A DNA stretch of 36,601 nucleotides from Patescibacteria group bacterium. GTDB taxonomy: Bacteria > Patescibacteriota > 4484-211. This document shows, one piece after another, positions 24,271 to 32,253 of this stretch. Each line of letters begins with the position of its first letter. Position 1 is the first letter of the stretch. A model generated the notes under the pieces. That model ran no database searches. It worked only from the letters and a program-made list of their open reading frames with translations, and was not told where the DNA came from. A program made the position numbers and the translations under genes. The stretch spans positions 1-36,601 of the forward strand of contig JAHJGY010000009.1 in assembly GCA_018824115.1 (NCBI GenBank), written 5' to 3'.

Positions 24271-25602
24271 TTACACTATCTTGCTACCCTTTTCCACCCA
24301 CTGGGTTGGCAACTCAATAGAGAACGTGCTTCCTTCATTCTCTTTCGACTTAAACCAAACCTCTCCTCCCGCTCCTTCGACAATCGACTTAACAATATAT
24401 AGGCCAAGACCAGTTCCCTCATGTCCCAGCTCTTTAACGTTATCGGCCCGAAATAACTTAGTAAAAATCTGCGACTGCTGATATGGAGGAATCCCACAAC
24501 CAGTATCAGTAACGCTTAACACAAATCGCCCTTCTGCTTTTTCCCTAGTATAAGTCGGCTCGGTCGGCAGTGATAAACTAATTTCTATTACTCCTCCCTT
24601 GGAGGTATATTTAACTGCATTCGAAATCAGATTTTGAACGATCACACGCATAAATTCCGGATCAGCCCTCACCCGAAGTATCTCCTCCTGAAAACCCTTT
24701 TTCACCTGGAGACCCTTCTCCAGTATCTGCACCCTCAACTCATCTAAAACACTATCGATTAGGTTGGCCAGATCCATTTCTTCCAGCTCAAACCTCAGAG
24801 ATCCCAATTCAATGCGGGCAATACTAAGAAGTATATTAACTAGCTTGATCATCCGTTGATTCTCGCGGTAGATTTCGACCAAATAATCCCGTTGTTTCCG
24901 CGTGACCTTCCCTGCGTCTTCTCTTAGAATATACTCCGTATACCAACTAATCGTTGAAAGAGGCGTGCGTAACTGATGTGAGGCCAAAGAAACAAACTCT
25001 GTTTTTGCTCGATCTACTTCTCTCTGCTCAGTAGCATCCGATACGACGATTAAGTTCATCAACAAACGGTCCGCCTTATCTCTTATTGGGGTAACACTCA
25101 TTATACCAATCCTCACTTCGCCCTTCTTGGTAACAAATTCCAGCTCATGCGGAGGAACCCCCGCCTTTCTCACCCGTTGGGAAATAATCCTCGCTTTCAC
25201 CCTCCCTCTCTCAGATAAAAAGGGTAAATCGGAGATTCTCTTCCTAACAAGCTCTTCGCTGCTGTAGCCTAACCAACTTTTAACCTGACGATTCACATCG
25301 ATAATAATTCCATCTTCATCAACAACAAAAATCGCTTCTGGGAAGAGATCAAATACATTTTGATACATCTGTTTAAGCTTATCTAGTTCACCTCCGTATT
25401 TAGTAATTAACTTTAATTCCTTTTGTACCAACCTAAGAGAAATTTCGGTAACGATAATGACGAAAATTACTCCAATCCCCCAATCAATCACATTCACCCT
25501 GAATGGTACCCCTCGAACAAAATAATAAATTTCTACCCAGGCAATCAGGAATGCTGCAATCAGCCATATTTTCAACCTCAGCATAAGCAATGACTTTCTC
25601 AT
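24271..25602 (-). CDS. Membrane-bound sensor histidine kinase with PAS domain
   Basis: The 443-residue protein has two membrane segments at about residues 10-28 and 40-57 with almost no extracellular loop between them. A PAS domain follows (about 80-190; EAIFVVDEDGIIIDVN, LGYSSEELV), then HisKA with the phospho-accepting H209 in LASHQLRTPLSTIS, and HATPase_c with N328 (NLISNAVKYT), DTGCGIP and EGTGLGLYIVKSI. All catalytic boxes are intact. The missing periplasmic sensor suggests that it senses through its membrane segments, the PAS pocket or a partner. The adjacent ABC transporter and pseudopilins are candidates (inference). It is followed by its likely response regulator. Confidence 0.92.
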   Translation of the reverse strand: MRKSLLMLRLKIWLIAAFLIAWVEIYYFVRGVPFRVNVIDWGIGVIFVIIVTEISLRLVQKELKLITKYGGELDKLKQMYQNVFDLFPEAIFVVDEDGIIIDVNRQVKSWLGYSSEELVRKRISDLPFLSERGRVKARIISQRVRKAGVPPHELEFVTKKGEVRIGIMSVTPIRDKADRLLMNLIVVSDATEQREVDRAKTEFVSLASHQLRTPLSTISWYTEYILREDAGKVTRKQRDYLVEIYRENQRMIKLVNILLSIARIELGSLRFELEEMDLANLIDSVLDELRVQILEKGLQVKKGFQEEILRVRADPEFMRVIVQNLISNAVKYTSKGGVIEISLSLPTEPTYTREKAEGRFVLSVTDTGCGIPPYQQSQIFTKLFRADNVKELGHEGTGLGLYIVKSIVEGAGGEVWFKSKENEGSTFSIELPTQWVEKGSKIV

Positions 25603-25617
25603 AAGATATTTTCTTAA

Positions 25618-26826
25618 CTACTCGTAACGTAAAGCGTCCAGTGGGTTAAGCCCGCTTGCACGCCGGGAAGGGTAGAGACCGGTAGTAAAACCGACAATAA
25701 CAGCAAATATAACGACACCCAATGCAAATATCACTGGGGTATGAAACACGTCTACTGGCTCGTTGCCAGTCGCATATGCTAAACGATTAAGTACAAAATT
25801 AGCTCCCTCTCCCAATCCGTACCCAAACAAAATTCCCAATGCGCCGCCAATACAGGAAATAATCAAGGCTTCGGAAAGAAATAAAGCGAAAACATCCTTT
25901 CTCTTCGCACCTAATGCCTTCATTAAACCCACTTCTCTAGTCCTTTCTAGTAAAGATACAGTCAAAGTATTAAACATACCTAAAGCGGCAACTATCAAAG
26001 CAATGGCACCAAACGACGCTAAAACGATCCGAAAGATTGAGAATATCTGGTCAATCTGCTGTACAGTATCTACTGCTGACATAGTGCTAAAACCTAATGA
26101 CTCTACTTTCCCCCTCACATCCTCTAACTGCGATTTATTCTCCACCCGCAATTTCGCCTGCGAATAATTCTCGACACCTTTATTCTTTAAAATATCAAAG
26201 GGTAAAAAGGTGTAGGGAGTCTCGTTATCATCTATAACACCTGTTATTTCCAACTCTTCTTTAACCAGTTTAGTTGATTTCTCGGCCGAATCATCACTCA
26301 GTAATTCCGGAAGAATCCATAACTCCAAGCTAGCCTTCTCACCAACGACCATGTCATACTTGTTCTCTTCTACTCCCACTAATTTTAAAACTGCCTTATT
26401 CACTACGACTTGATTCTTGTCTGCCTCATAAACCGTTCCAACACTGGCTTTAATCGAAGACAATTTTAAATAATCCGGCGATGCACCAAAAACGACAATA
26501 TCTGTGGAAGATCCGCCAAAACTAATTTTCCCCGGTAAACTGATCAACGGCTCAATTAGCTCTACTCCTTCAATAGCGTTTAGATTTCTCAGACTTTCCC
26601 CATTAAGTCTAATAATCTTGCTTTTCACCGTAGAAATATCAATAACCCGCAACGCGTCCAAACCTGTAATTCGTTCTACAATTAGGAGTTGAATTCCATA
26701 CCCTAAGGAAACAAGGAACACAATTGCGCCAATACCTACAGTGACGCCACCAATCGTTAATAGACTTCTCAATTTTTTACCAAATAGAGTTTTTAATGCA
26801 ATAATAAAAAGTGATGAGAATTTCAT
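25618..26826 (-). CDS. ABC transporter permease (FtsX/MacB type)
   Basis: The 402-residue protein has a first membrane segment at about 20-42 (LRSLLTIGGVTVGIGAIVFL), a large extracytoplasmic MacB-type domain (about 50-260), and three C-terminal membrane segments of the FtsX fold. These carry ALGMFNTLTVSLLERTREVG and GLMKALGAKRKDVF, and end in TTGLYPSRRASGLNPLDALR. Members act as mechanotransmission proteins, lipoprotein extractors or peptide exporters rather than classical importers. Its ATG overlaps the ATPase stop by 4 bases, so the pair form one transporter. Placement directly before a histidine kinase resembles sensory ABC-kinase modules, but this is inference. Confidence 0.9.
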   Translation of the reverse strand: MKFSSLFIIALKTLFGKKLRSLLTIGGVTVGIGAIVFLVSLGYGIQLLIVERITGLDALRVIDISTVKSKIIRLNGESLRNLNAIEGVELIEPLISLPGKISFGGSSTDIVVFGASPDYLKLSSIKASVGTVYEADKNQVVVNKAVLKLVGVEENKYDMVVGEKASLELWILPELLSDDSAEKSTKLVKEELEITGVIDDNETPYTFLPFDILKNKGVENYSQAKLRVENKSQLEDVRGKVESLGFSTMSAVDTVQQIDQIFSIFRIVLASFGAIALIVAALGMFNTLTVSLLERTREVGLMKALGAKRKDVFALFLSEALIISCIGGALGILFGYGLGEGANFVLNRLAYATGNEPVDVFHTPVIFALGVVIFAVIVGFTTGLYPSRRASGLNPLDALRYE

Positions 26827-27560
26827 TTTATTCCATGTGTTTTAAGATCGTTGATCAAATCACCAATTTCTTTCCTAGCGAAAGATCCCTCTATACGACC
26901 ATCCTTAATTGCAATTGCACGGTCAGCAAATTCTAGGAACCGCAACTCGTGCGTGACCATCACTACAGTCCGACCGAACCGCTTAATTAAATCAATGAAT
27001 AACTGAATAACCTCATTTCCGGATTTAGTATCCAAGTTGCCGGTAGGTTCATCGGCAACTATCACAATTGGGTCAGTACTTAAGGCCCGCGCCACACTTA
27101 CTTTCTGCTGTTCTCCCCCTGATAGCTGGGAAGGGTGCTTTGTAGCAAATTCTCCTAAACCTACCTGACCCAAAGAGTAGAGAGCTCGTTCTTGTGCATA
27201 CTTCATTGACCCGCCCCTCAAGAGCAATGGCAACGCCACATTTTCTATTACATTCAAACTTTTTACCCAATTTGCCTGTTGATATACCACCCCATAGTGA
27301 AAATTGCGAAACTCAGCCCGTGCATCCTCCTCTAACCCAAAGACATCGCGCCCTTGAACATACACTTTACCCGTAGTTGGCGGTTCTAAACCAATAATCG
27401 TATTTAATAGTGTGGATTTCCCTGAACCAGAAGGCCCATAAATAATCGTAAACTCCTGCGGATAGATATGTAATTCAGCTTCGTGTAAAACATTTGACTG
27501 CCCGCGACCAGAGGGGAATTCTTTGTTCACTTTTTCAAGGCGAATAATATGTTTTTTCAT
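26823..27560 (-). CDS. ABC transporter ATP-binding protein (LolD/MacB type)
   Basis: This 245-residue nucleotide-binding subunit carries Walker [10 protein letters not shown] (42-50), a Q-loop in YQQANW, the signature LSGGEQQ (146-152), Walker B VIVADE followed by the D-loop PTGNLD, and the H-loop VTHE. The [10 protein letters not shown] sequence is typical of the MacB/LolD/FtsE group that pairs with FtsX-type permeases, as here. It lies 30 bases downstream of the VWA protein gene, in the same operon. Confidence 0.94.
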   Translation of the reverse strand: MKKHIIRLEKVNKEFPSGRGQSNVLHEAELHIYPQEFTIIYGPSGSGKSTLLNTIIGLEPPTTGKVYVQGRDVFGLEEDARAEFRNFHYGVVYQQANWVKSLNVIENVALPLLLRGGSMKYAQERALYSLGQVGLGEFATKHPSQLSGGEQQKVSVARALSTDPIVIVADEPTGNLDTKSGNEVIQLFIDLIKRFGRTVVMVTHELRFLEFADRAIAIKDGRIEGSFARKEIGDLINDLKTHGIK

Positions 27561-27590
27561 GAACTAGTTCGAGAAATATGGAACTCTGGA

Positions 27591-28700
27591 TCAAGAACCG
27601 GGCAGTTCTTCTCTTAGACTATAGGTAACTGTCTCAGCCAATATCTCATTAATCTCCGCAAAAATCGCATCTAAATCATCACCCGTTGGCGCATAAAAGT
27701 GTAAACCATCTGTTAGATCAGCAATGTCACCCATCAGTTCATATGCCTCTGTTCCTGGCCCTGCCGCGGTTCCCAAGCTAATCGTAAAAATCGGATAATC
27801 AGCATTAGCTGCAAGTTCTGCTTGATACAACGCATATTGTACTGGGTATTGCGCTGGAGGTACATGTGTTGGCGCCGGCGGCATCGCCTGCACCTGGTTC
27901 GCAGGCCGATTGGCAATTCCGTCGGAGAGCAAAACCATGGCCCGGATCGAATCAACACGCGCACCAGCATCAAGTTCTTCTCGTGACAGAAGAATTCCCT
28001 CACCTATATTCGTCAAACTCTCGCAACCAGTATCACAACCCCACCCCCCACATAGACTACCAATACCCGCGTCAACTACATTGAAATTACTTGATAATGG
28101 GAGCAATTGAGTCGCATTGGTCGTAAATTTAGTTAAACCAACTAAATCTTGGCCCTCGTTTAGCCGGTCAACAAAACCTACAGCGGCTACCTTCACATCC
28201 CCTGCCGGCTGAAATTCATCGTACTCATCTACCCCGTCAATATTATTCTCGCATCCATCATCATCCATACTACCGGAAGTATCTAATGTTAATATCACAT
28301 CAATCGGTCTCGCACCCCCTTGAAGGATAGTTACTTCTGCTAATAACCGGCGTCTAGCATCTCCCCTTTCGGCTGTAATATCAACTTCTTTTTGATTACC
28401 ACTAGTCAACACCGTTCGACGGATGGTAACTAAACCAATCCGGTAAGTATCTGAGTAGTTTAAATTCTCTGGCCAGTCACCATCATTTTGAATATGTTGC
28501 AGAGTATCGTACATTGCTCCCTCAACCGCATAATAAACCTGATTCACCCGATGAACTAAATCCACACCCGAGTACCCCGCGCGCGTAAAGAGTAAACTGA
28601 CGGCAATAAAACCAATAGCGGCGGCAGCAACTAAAATAACTGCCGTTAATACTGCAAACCCTTTATTATTTTTTACCTCAGTAAAATAATTTCTCAACAT
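27591..28700 (-). CDS. Pseudopilin-like protein with von Willebrand factor A domain
   Basis: This protein is about 369 residues long. The N-terminus is pilin-like: charged leader NNKG, then the hydrophobic helix FAVLTAVILVAAAAIGFIAV without a Glu at +5, as in GspK/PilX-type minor pseudopilins. Residues about 134-365 form a VWA domain with the MIDAS D141-T-S143-G-S145, a Thr in LTKFTTN and Asp in LLSDG. An insertion containing CGGWGCDTGC may be disulfide-bonded. The order of genes after GspH-, PilV- and PilW-like proteins puts it at the tip position of a pilus or secretion priming complex. VWA-bearing minor pilins act as adhesins elsewhere (for example S. sanguinis PilB). ATG 28700 is preceded by an in-frame GTG at 28703. 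Confidence 0.85.
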   Translation of the reverse strand: MLRNYFTEVKNNKGFAVLTAVILVAAAAIGFIAVSLLFTRAGYSGVDLVHRVNQVYYAVEGAMYDTLQHIQNDGDWPENLNYSDTYRIGLVTIRRTVLTSGNQKEVDITAERGDARRRLLAEVTILQGGARPIDVILTLDTSGSMDDDGCENNIDGVDEYDEFQPAGDVKVAAVGFVDRLNEGQDLVGLTKFTTNATQLLPLSSNFNVVDAGIGSLCGGWGCDTGCESLTNIGEGILLSREELDAGARVDSIRAMVLLSDGIANRPANQVQAMPPAPTHVPPAQYPVQYALYQAELAANADYPIFTISLGTAAGPGTEAYELMGDIADLTDGLHFYAPTGDDLDAIFAEINEILAETVTYSLREELPGS

Positions 28701-28703
28701 CAC

Positions 28704-29195
28704 TTACTTTGCTTTCTCTTGTAATCTCCGGCTAGCTGCAGTTGCAAACGTTCGCCAGCGACTACCATCCCTAAGTGTAAAAGCTATTCGGACGCTAGGA
28801 TACTCATTGGAAAAAGAAACGTCTTCAAGCAAATAATCACTAATATAAACACCTGACGGCATGAACGATTCAATTACTCCGGTACCCTCGTCTTCAAGAT
28901 ATAAAACACTATCTTGAACAAAAATAACTTCACCCGAGCCCGATTTCTCCACCCGTAATTGATCGCCAGAAATAATATCTACATCATCGCTGTAACGAAT
29001 TTTTTGCGTTATCTGTTGCAGAATATGGAATCCAGCCCTATCAAGTACTTGAAACTGTTGAGATTGCACTCTAAAACTTAACACTTGAGAAATGAACTGC
29101 GGAAGAATGAGCAGAACAATCGCCGCTAAAACAGTATAAACGAGCAACCCAATTAATGAGAATCCTTTTGTTGTATTATTATCTTTTAGCTTCAT
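28704..29195 (-). CDS. Minor pseudopilin, PilW/GspJ-like
   Basis: This 163-residue protein has the leader MKLKDNNTTKG, a predicted prepilin peptidase cut between G and F, and the helix FSLIGLLVYTVLAAIVLLIL. Position +5 is Gly instead of the conserved Glu that most type IV pilins use in assembly. The remainder is a beta-rich domain (QDSVLYLEDEGTG, VRIAFTLRDGSRW). The PilW/GspJ label follows from gene order and from the QFQVLDRAGFHILQQITQKI segment, which resembles that family. It overlaps the upstream pseudopilin gene by 4 bases and abuts the VWA gene. Confidence 0.75.
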   Translation of the reverse strand: MKLKDNNTTKGFSLIGLLVYTVLAAIVLLILPQFISQVLSFRVQSQQFQVLDRAGFHILQQITQKIRYSDDVDIISGDQLRVEKSGSGEVIFVQDSVLYLEDEGTGVIESFMPSGVYISDYLLEDVSFSNEYPSVRIAFTLRDGSRWRTFATAASRRLQEKAK

Positions 29196-29653
29196 TCCTC
29201 TACAACACCTACCTCCGAATAGTAGGAAACAATTTCTTTTTCATGTGTAACTCCTAAATCTGACCAGTGGACACTTACTTCTACCCTTTTCGTTTTTTTA
29301 TCCTCGTCACCACTATCAGACAAATTACCATCCGCGTCACGCAGTGCGTTACTTATTGTAATAACCCTAGTAAAATCACCTATCTCTTCACTTCCGGTCA
29401 GCAATACCCACACACCAGAGCCCAAATCGGGATGATATTCTCCAACTGATACTTCTTCCCATTGATGAGACAACACATTATAAGCCGATTCCATTGCCTC
29501 TTGCGCGTAGAACACAGCCTGTATCTGATCACCAATATCTACCCCAACGCTATAACCACGTATCATTACCCCAACCAGCGGAACCATTACAATCGCCAGA
29601 ATTGCCACTGCCAAAACTATCTCAATTAAAGAATACCCGTCTTGTCTCTTCAC
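29192..29653 (-). CDS. Minor pseudopilin, PilV/GspI-like
   Basis: This 153-residue protein has the leader MKRQDG followed by YSLIEIVLAVAILAIVMVPL, a type IV prepilin-like sequence with Glu at +5 (Tyr at +1 instead of Phe). The body contains FYAQEAMESAYNVL and a beta-rich globular part (VITISNALRDADGNLSDSG, VEVSVHW). The family assignment is from the N-terminal helix, size and position between GspH-like and PilW-like genes. It probably helps start pilus or type II-like pseudopilus assembly at the inner membrane. The assembly ATPase, platform protein and prepilin peptidase are not in the window. Confidence 0.8.
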   Translation of the reverse strand: MKRQDGYSLIEIVLAVAILAIVMVPLVGVMIRGYSVGVDIGDQIQAVFYAQEAMESAYNVLSHQWEEVSVGEYHPDLGSGVWVLLTGSEEIGDFTRVITISNALRDADGNLSDSGDEDKKTKRVEVSVHWSDLGVTHEKEIVSYYSEVGVVEE

Positions 29654-29665
29654 AGTAAGATTAAA

Positions 29666-30127
29666 TTAATCTAAATCGATAACCCCATTGCCGCTGACCG
29701 AAATTCGCTTATGTAAACGACCATCACTAAGAGTGATACTACCAACAACAGAAGAGGTGCCTGTTAACTTTGCAAAAAAGACTTCATCTCCTGCGAAAGT
29801 AACCTCATCGAAGTATACACTCGCCGGCAAACGGTACACCTGAATAATATCTACCGGTTTGTTGTCGGTTATCAAAAGATACTCGCTAATATCCAGGACA
29901 AGGTGAACCCCGTAGGCTTTACCTTCCTTAACCCTGACCGAATAATCCTGCGCCTCTTGCAGAGTTAGCATCAATTCCGCCGCAGCCTGATCCACCAGAG
30001 AACGTTGGAATAAAAGCTGATAGGCGCCAATCCCCATTAATGCTAACGCACTAATAATTGCGAAAGCGAGTAATATTTCGATTAAAGTAAAACCTGTATT
30101 TCTCTGCCAAGTTCGACTAGATACCAT
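29666..30127 (-). CDS. Pseudopilin, GspH/FimT-like
   Basis: This is the first gene of the pseudopilin operon (153 aa). The leader RTWQRNTG precedes FTLIEILLAFAIISALALMG, a classic prepilin cleavage site with Phe +1 and Glu +5. QRSLVDQAAAELMLTLQEAQ and DYSVRVKEGKAYGVHLVL match the GspH/FimT pattern, in which this helix is followed by a beta-sandwich. The gene ends 12 bases before the PilV-like gene. A TTTACA-N16-TATAAT promoter ends 9 bases before its ATG. Confidence 0.82.
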   Translation of the reverse strand: MVSSRTWQRNTGFTLIEILLAFAIISALALMGIGAYQLLFQRSLVDQAAAELMLTLQEAQDYSVRVKEGKAYGVHLVLDISEYLLITDNKPVDIIQVYRLPASVYFDEVTFAGDEVFFAKLTGTSSVVGSITLSDGRLHKRISVSGNGVIDLD

Positions 30128-30136
30128 TCTGTTACC

Positions 30137-30164
30137 ATTATACGGAATAGCAGATAAATGTAAA
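30137..30164 (-). promoter_or_regulatory. Promoter of the pseudopilin operon
   Basis: Minus strand: TTTACA (30159-30164), 16-base spacer, perfect TATAAT (30137-30142). The start of transcription would fall within about 3 bases of the ATG at 30127, a near-leaderless transcript for an operon of eight genes. Confidence 0.6.
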
Positions 30165-30233
30165 GGAAATTATTTGGGGGGATAACCGGCAGCCGTGTGA
30201 TAAATCACTTGGCTCAGATTAACATAGCGGCAG

Positions 30234-30270
30234 CCACGTTTATTCCGATGGACATCGGAATATCACGTGG
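30234..30270 (-). other. tRNA-Ala trailer hairpin
   Basis: An inverted repeat has outer stem CCACGT/ACGTGG and inner stem ATTCCGATG/CATCGGAAT. The outer stem includes the CCA end of tRNA-Ala. The layout matches the trailer of tRNA-Arg at 31731-31773. No T-run follows, so it looks like a processing element rather than a terminator. Confidence 0.6.
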
Positions 30271-30343
30271 TGGACCGTAGGAGATTCGAACTCCTGGCCT
30301 CCACTATGCGACAGTGGCGCTCTACCAACTGAGCTAACGGCCC
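30268..30343 (-). tRNA. tRNA-Ala(CGC)
   Basis: This is a complete 76-base cloverleaf with encoded CCA. The acceptor stem is GGGCCGT/ACGGTCC and contains the G3-U70 pair that identifies alanine tRNAs. The D arm is GCTC/GAGC, the anticodon stem CCACT/AGTGG with loop GTCGCAT (anticodon CGC, codon GCG), and the T arm AGGAG-TTCGAAT-CTCCT. Base 32 is G, where a pyrimidine is usual. A TGATACAAT extended -10 (30357-30365) lies just upstream. Confidence 0.95.
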
Positions 30344-30356
30344 AAAACACACCAAC

Positions 30357-30365
30357 ATTGTATCA
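30357..30365 (-). promoter_or_regulatory. Extended -10 of tRNA-Ala
   Basis: Minus-strand TGATACAAT ends 13 bases before the first tRNA base. A 10-bp palindrome CCTGATCAGG (30375-30384) lies in the -35/spacer region. Confidence 0.45.
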
Positions 30366-30412
30366 AACCCAATTCCTGATCAGGTTTGCTTGTTGACTCA
30401 TTCCAATCTTCT

Positions 30413-30429
30413 CAATGGCTAAGCCATTG
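30413..30429. repeat. Palindrome downstream of the thioredoxin-DsbD gene
   Basis: CAATGGCTAAGCCATTG is a near-perfect palindrome 37 bases beyond the stop codon of the upstream minus-strand gene. It lacks a T-run, so any role in termination is uncertain. Confidence 0.4.
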
Positions 30430-30465
30430 GGATCGCTGCTGTGAAAGTGTTATCGGCAAGGTGAC

Positions 30466-31710
30466 TCACCCGAACATTAACCATTCGGGCTTAAAAAGTA
30501 GTAAGAGACCAATAATTAAAATCAGAATTCCCCCAATTAAACGTGAGTACCGCGCATATTTACCATCTAGCCCCACTGCTTTTAAAGTGGTCATTGCAAT
30601 AAAAAAGATTAACAAATCATCAAGCATGAAAAAGAAAACATAAGCCAACAGGTACGAATAGTATTGCCAGGTATTGAGGTTGCTTAAACTCAAAATATGG
30701 GTAAAAACAGCCGGAAAACCAGCTGAACAAATCAACTCAATTAAATTCACCACAAACGCCAGCAGCACAATCCCCACTAACGCTCCCCCCAAGTTTCTGC
30801 CCTCTATAACTTCCCTCAACAGATCCGTAATCCTCGTTTTTCGCTCCCCTCCCGTCACTTTGCAAACGCCACCCCTGTTTTTCCAAAAATCGTTTAAACA
30901 GTAACCTGCAATAATAAAAGCTGCTAACCCTACGATAACGCGGATCCACGAAATATATCCCAGAAACAAGAACAAATTCAGCCAGGCACTCATGAAAAGG
31001 AAATACACGAAAGCCGAAGTAACAATAAAAGCGGCCCCGAGAAGCCACCTGCGGTAGCCATCTTCCATACCGAGTAATAAACTAATTAAGAACACCAGCG
31101 CCCACATTGCACAGGGGTTGAATCCATCTATCAGGCCAAGGATTACACTCAGAACGGGTAATGATAAACCTTTAATATTTATTTCCCCAAGTAAAGGTAT
31201 CGTGAGTTTATCAACCCTACCCAAATCCTGATCAACTTCACCACATCCACAATCGTTTGCACAAGCAGCTGGTGTTGGCATTAAACTTATCGTCGGTTCC
31301 GGACTAATAATTGACGCAACCACGTCGGGACAAGGAGTCTCCAATGAGTTTTTAACGAGAGTCTCAATCACCTCACCAGTGGTCTGTTCATTATAAAAAC
31401 CAAGAACGTGCTGGTCCCCTATAACAGTAAAAGGAACTAGACCGCGTTCATTACCGAACTCTTGTGCCACTTTCTTAAACAAACGCGAATTATCGGCATT
31501 ACCAGAAACCTCAAAATCTTTAACTTGAACCTGAGGATATTTCTCGACAAGTTTTGCAAGAAAATCCTTTTCATCCCGGCAATGAGGACAGGTAGACGAC
31601 CAAAAAAGATAAACAGTTACCTTTTCGTCACCAGCTCGTACTGAAACTGGTGTCAGCATTGAAACAATTGAGATGATTAAGAAGAAGATTATTAAAAGTT
31701 TTTTTAGCAT
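30466..31710 (-). CDS. Thioredoxin-domain/DsbD-CcdA-like membrane fusion
   Basis: The 414-residue protein is a likely thiol-redox carrier. It has a signal peptide or anchor (about 1-26), then an extracytoplasmic thioredoxin fold with C41-P-H-C44 and cis-Pro in LVPFTVIG. A linker rich in Cys (PAACANDCGCGEV) follows. The C-terminal membrane domain has at least six helices, with C200 in DGFNPCAMWALVFL and C328 in ELICSAGFP, the Cys pair used by DsbD/CcdA proteins to move electrons across the membrane. In DsbD itself the thioredoxin part is C-terminal, so the order here is reversed. The start codon lies 6 bases after a perfect TATAAT (31717-31722), so the message is probably leaderless. Confidence 0.85.
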   Translation of the reverse strand: MLKKLLIIFFLIISIVSMLTPVSVRAGDEKVTVYLFWSSTCPHCRDEKDFLAKLVEKYPQVQVKDFEVSGNADNSRLFKKVAQEFGNERGLVPFTVIGDQHVLGFYNEQTTGEVIETLVKNSLETPCPDVVASIISPEPTISLMPTPAACANDCGCGEVDQDLGRVDKLTIPLLGEINIKGLSLPVLSVILGLIDGFNPCAMWALVFLISLLLGMEDGYRRWLLGAAFIVTSAFVYFLFMSAWLNLFLFLGYISWIRVIVGLAAFIIAGYCLNDFWKNRGGVCKVTGGERKTRITDLLREVIEGRNLGGALVGIVLLAFVVNLIELICSAGFPAVFTHILSLSNLNTWQYYSYLLAYVFFFMLDDLLIFFIAMTTLKAVGLDGKYARYSRLIGGILILIIGLLLLFKPEWLMFG

Positions 31711-31716
31711 ATGTAT

Positions 31717-31722
31717 ATTATA
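31717..31722 (-). promoter_or_regulatory. -10 of the thioredoxin-DsbD gene (leaderless)
   Basis: Minus-strand TATAAT is separated from the ATG by six bases, so initiation should fall on the A of the start codon. No clear -35 is seen; the region upstream is the tRNA-Arg trailer. Confidence 0.5.
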
Positions 31723-31730
31723 ACGCGGCT

Positions 31731-31773
31731 CATCGCCTTCATCCCGATTTTAGATCGGGGTATCACGCGATGG
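31731..31773 (-). other. tRNA-Arg trailer hairpin
   Basis: Outer stem CATCGC/GCGATG (touching the CCA end) and inner stem CCCGAT/ATCGGG with GTGATA between them on the minus strand. The architecture is the same as the tRNA-Ala trailer but the outer stem differs in sequence. Part of it is nearly repeated in the large RNA near 1100-1118. Confidence 0.6.
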
Positions 31774-31846
31774 CGCCCCCGGAGGGATTCGAACCCGCAA
31801 CCTTTGGTTCCGGAAACCAACGTTCTGTCCATTGAACTACAGGGGC
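31771..31846 (-). tRNA. tRNA-Arg(CCG)
   Basis: A 76-base cloverleaf with encoded CCA. Acceptor GCCCCTG/CGGGGGC, D arm GTTC/GAAC with A20 (an arginine identity base), anticodon stem TTGGT/ACCAA with loop TTCCGGA (anticodon CCG, codon CGG), T loop TTCGAAT, discriminator G73. The T stem GCGGG/CCCTC has one mismatch (C50-U64). Confidence 0.93.
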
Positions 31847-31858
31847 TTGACCATAAAG

Positions 31859-31867
31859 ATTTTATCA
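31859..31867 (-). promoter_or_regulatory. Extended -10 of tRNA-Arg
   Basis: Minus-strand TGATAAAAT ends 12 bases before the tRNA, the same spacing as for tRNA-Ala (13 bases). Confidence 0.45.
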
Positions 31868-31958
31868 TAGACTCCAGTAAATTCACCGTTGTATTTCCAT
31901 TTTAAACTCTCGGTTCCACTCTGCGCCACGCATCCATGTCCCGACCGCTAAGAGTATA

Positions 31959-31967
31959 TGATAGAAT
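31959..31967 (+). promoter_or_regulatory. Extended -10 of hypC
   Basis: TGATAGAAT, identical to the element before the first ddl gene, predicts a start near 31974 and a leader of about 16 bases. Confidence 0.45.
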
Positions 31968-31989
31968 GAAACTAATCTCATTATTAAGC

Positions 31990-32253
31990 ATGTGCCTAGC
32001 TACTCCACTTCAAATCAAACAAATTAACAAACAAACTGCCACTGTTGGTGACGCTCAGCACACCCACGAGGTGGATTTATCGCTCATAGAAAATGCACAA
32101 ATAGGGGATTGGCTCATTTGTCACGCGAATTTAGCTTTGAATAAAATTAACGAACAGGAAGCTCAGGAAATACTTCAACTCCAACAAAGGGTAAGCCCTT
32201 GCTGTGGCTTACATACGGCTCAATGTACCGAACAGGTAAGGCAGGGATCGTAG
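31990..32253 (+). CDS. hypC: Hydrogenase maturation chaperone HypC
   Basis: HypC (with HypD) carries the Fe(CN)2CO unit to the hydrogenase large subunit. The 87-residue protein begins MCLATPLQIKQI, with the essential N-terminal Cys after Met, and continues with VGDAQHTHEVDLSLIENAQIGDWLICHANLALNKI, the OB-like core of the family. The frame is open back to 31936, but MCLA is the invariant family start. The tail (SPCCGLHTAQCTEQVRQGS) is non-conserved and its last 34 bases overlap the 3' end of the hydrogenase large-subunit gene on the other strand. Other hyp genes are outside the window. Confidence 0.9.
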   Translation: MCLATPLQIKQINKQTATVGDAQHTHEVDLSLIENAQIGDWLICHANLALNKINEQEAQEILQLQQRVSPCCGLHTAQCTEQVRQGS

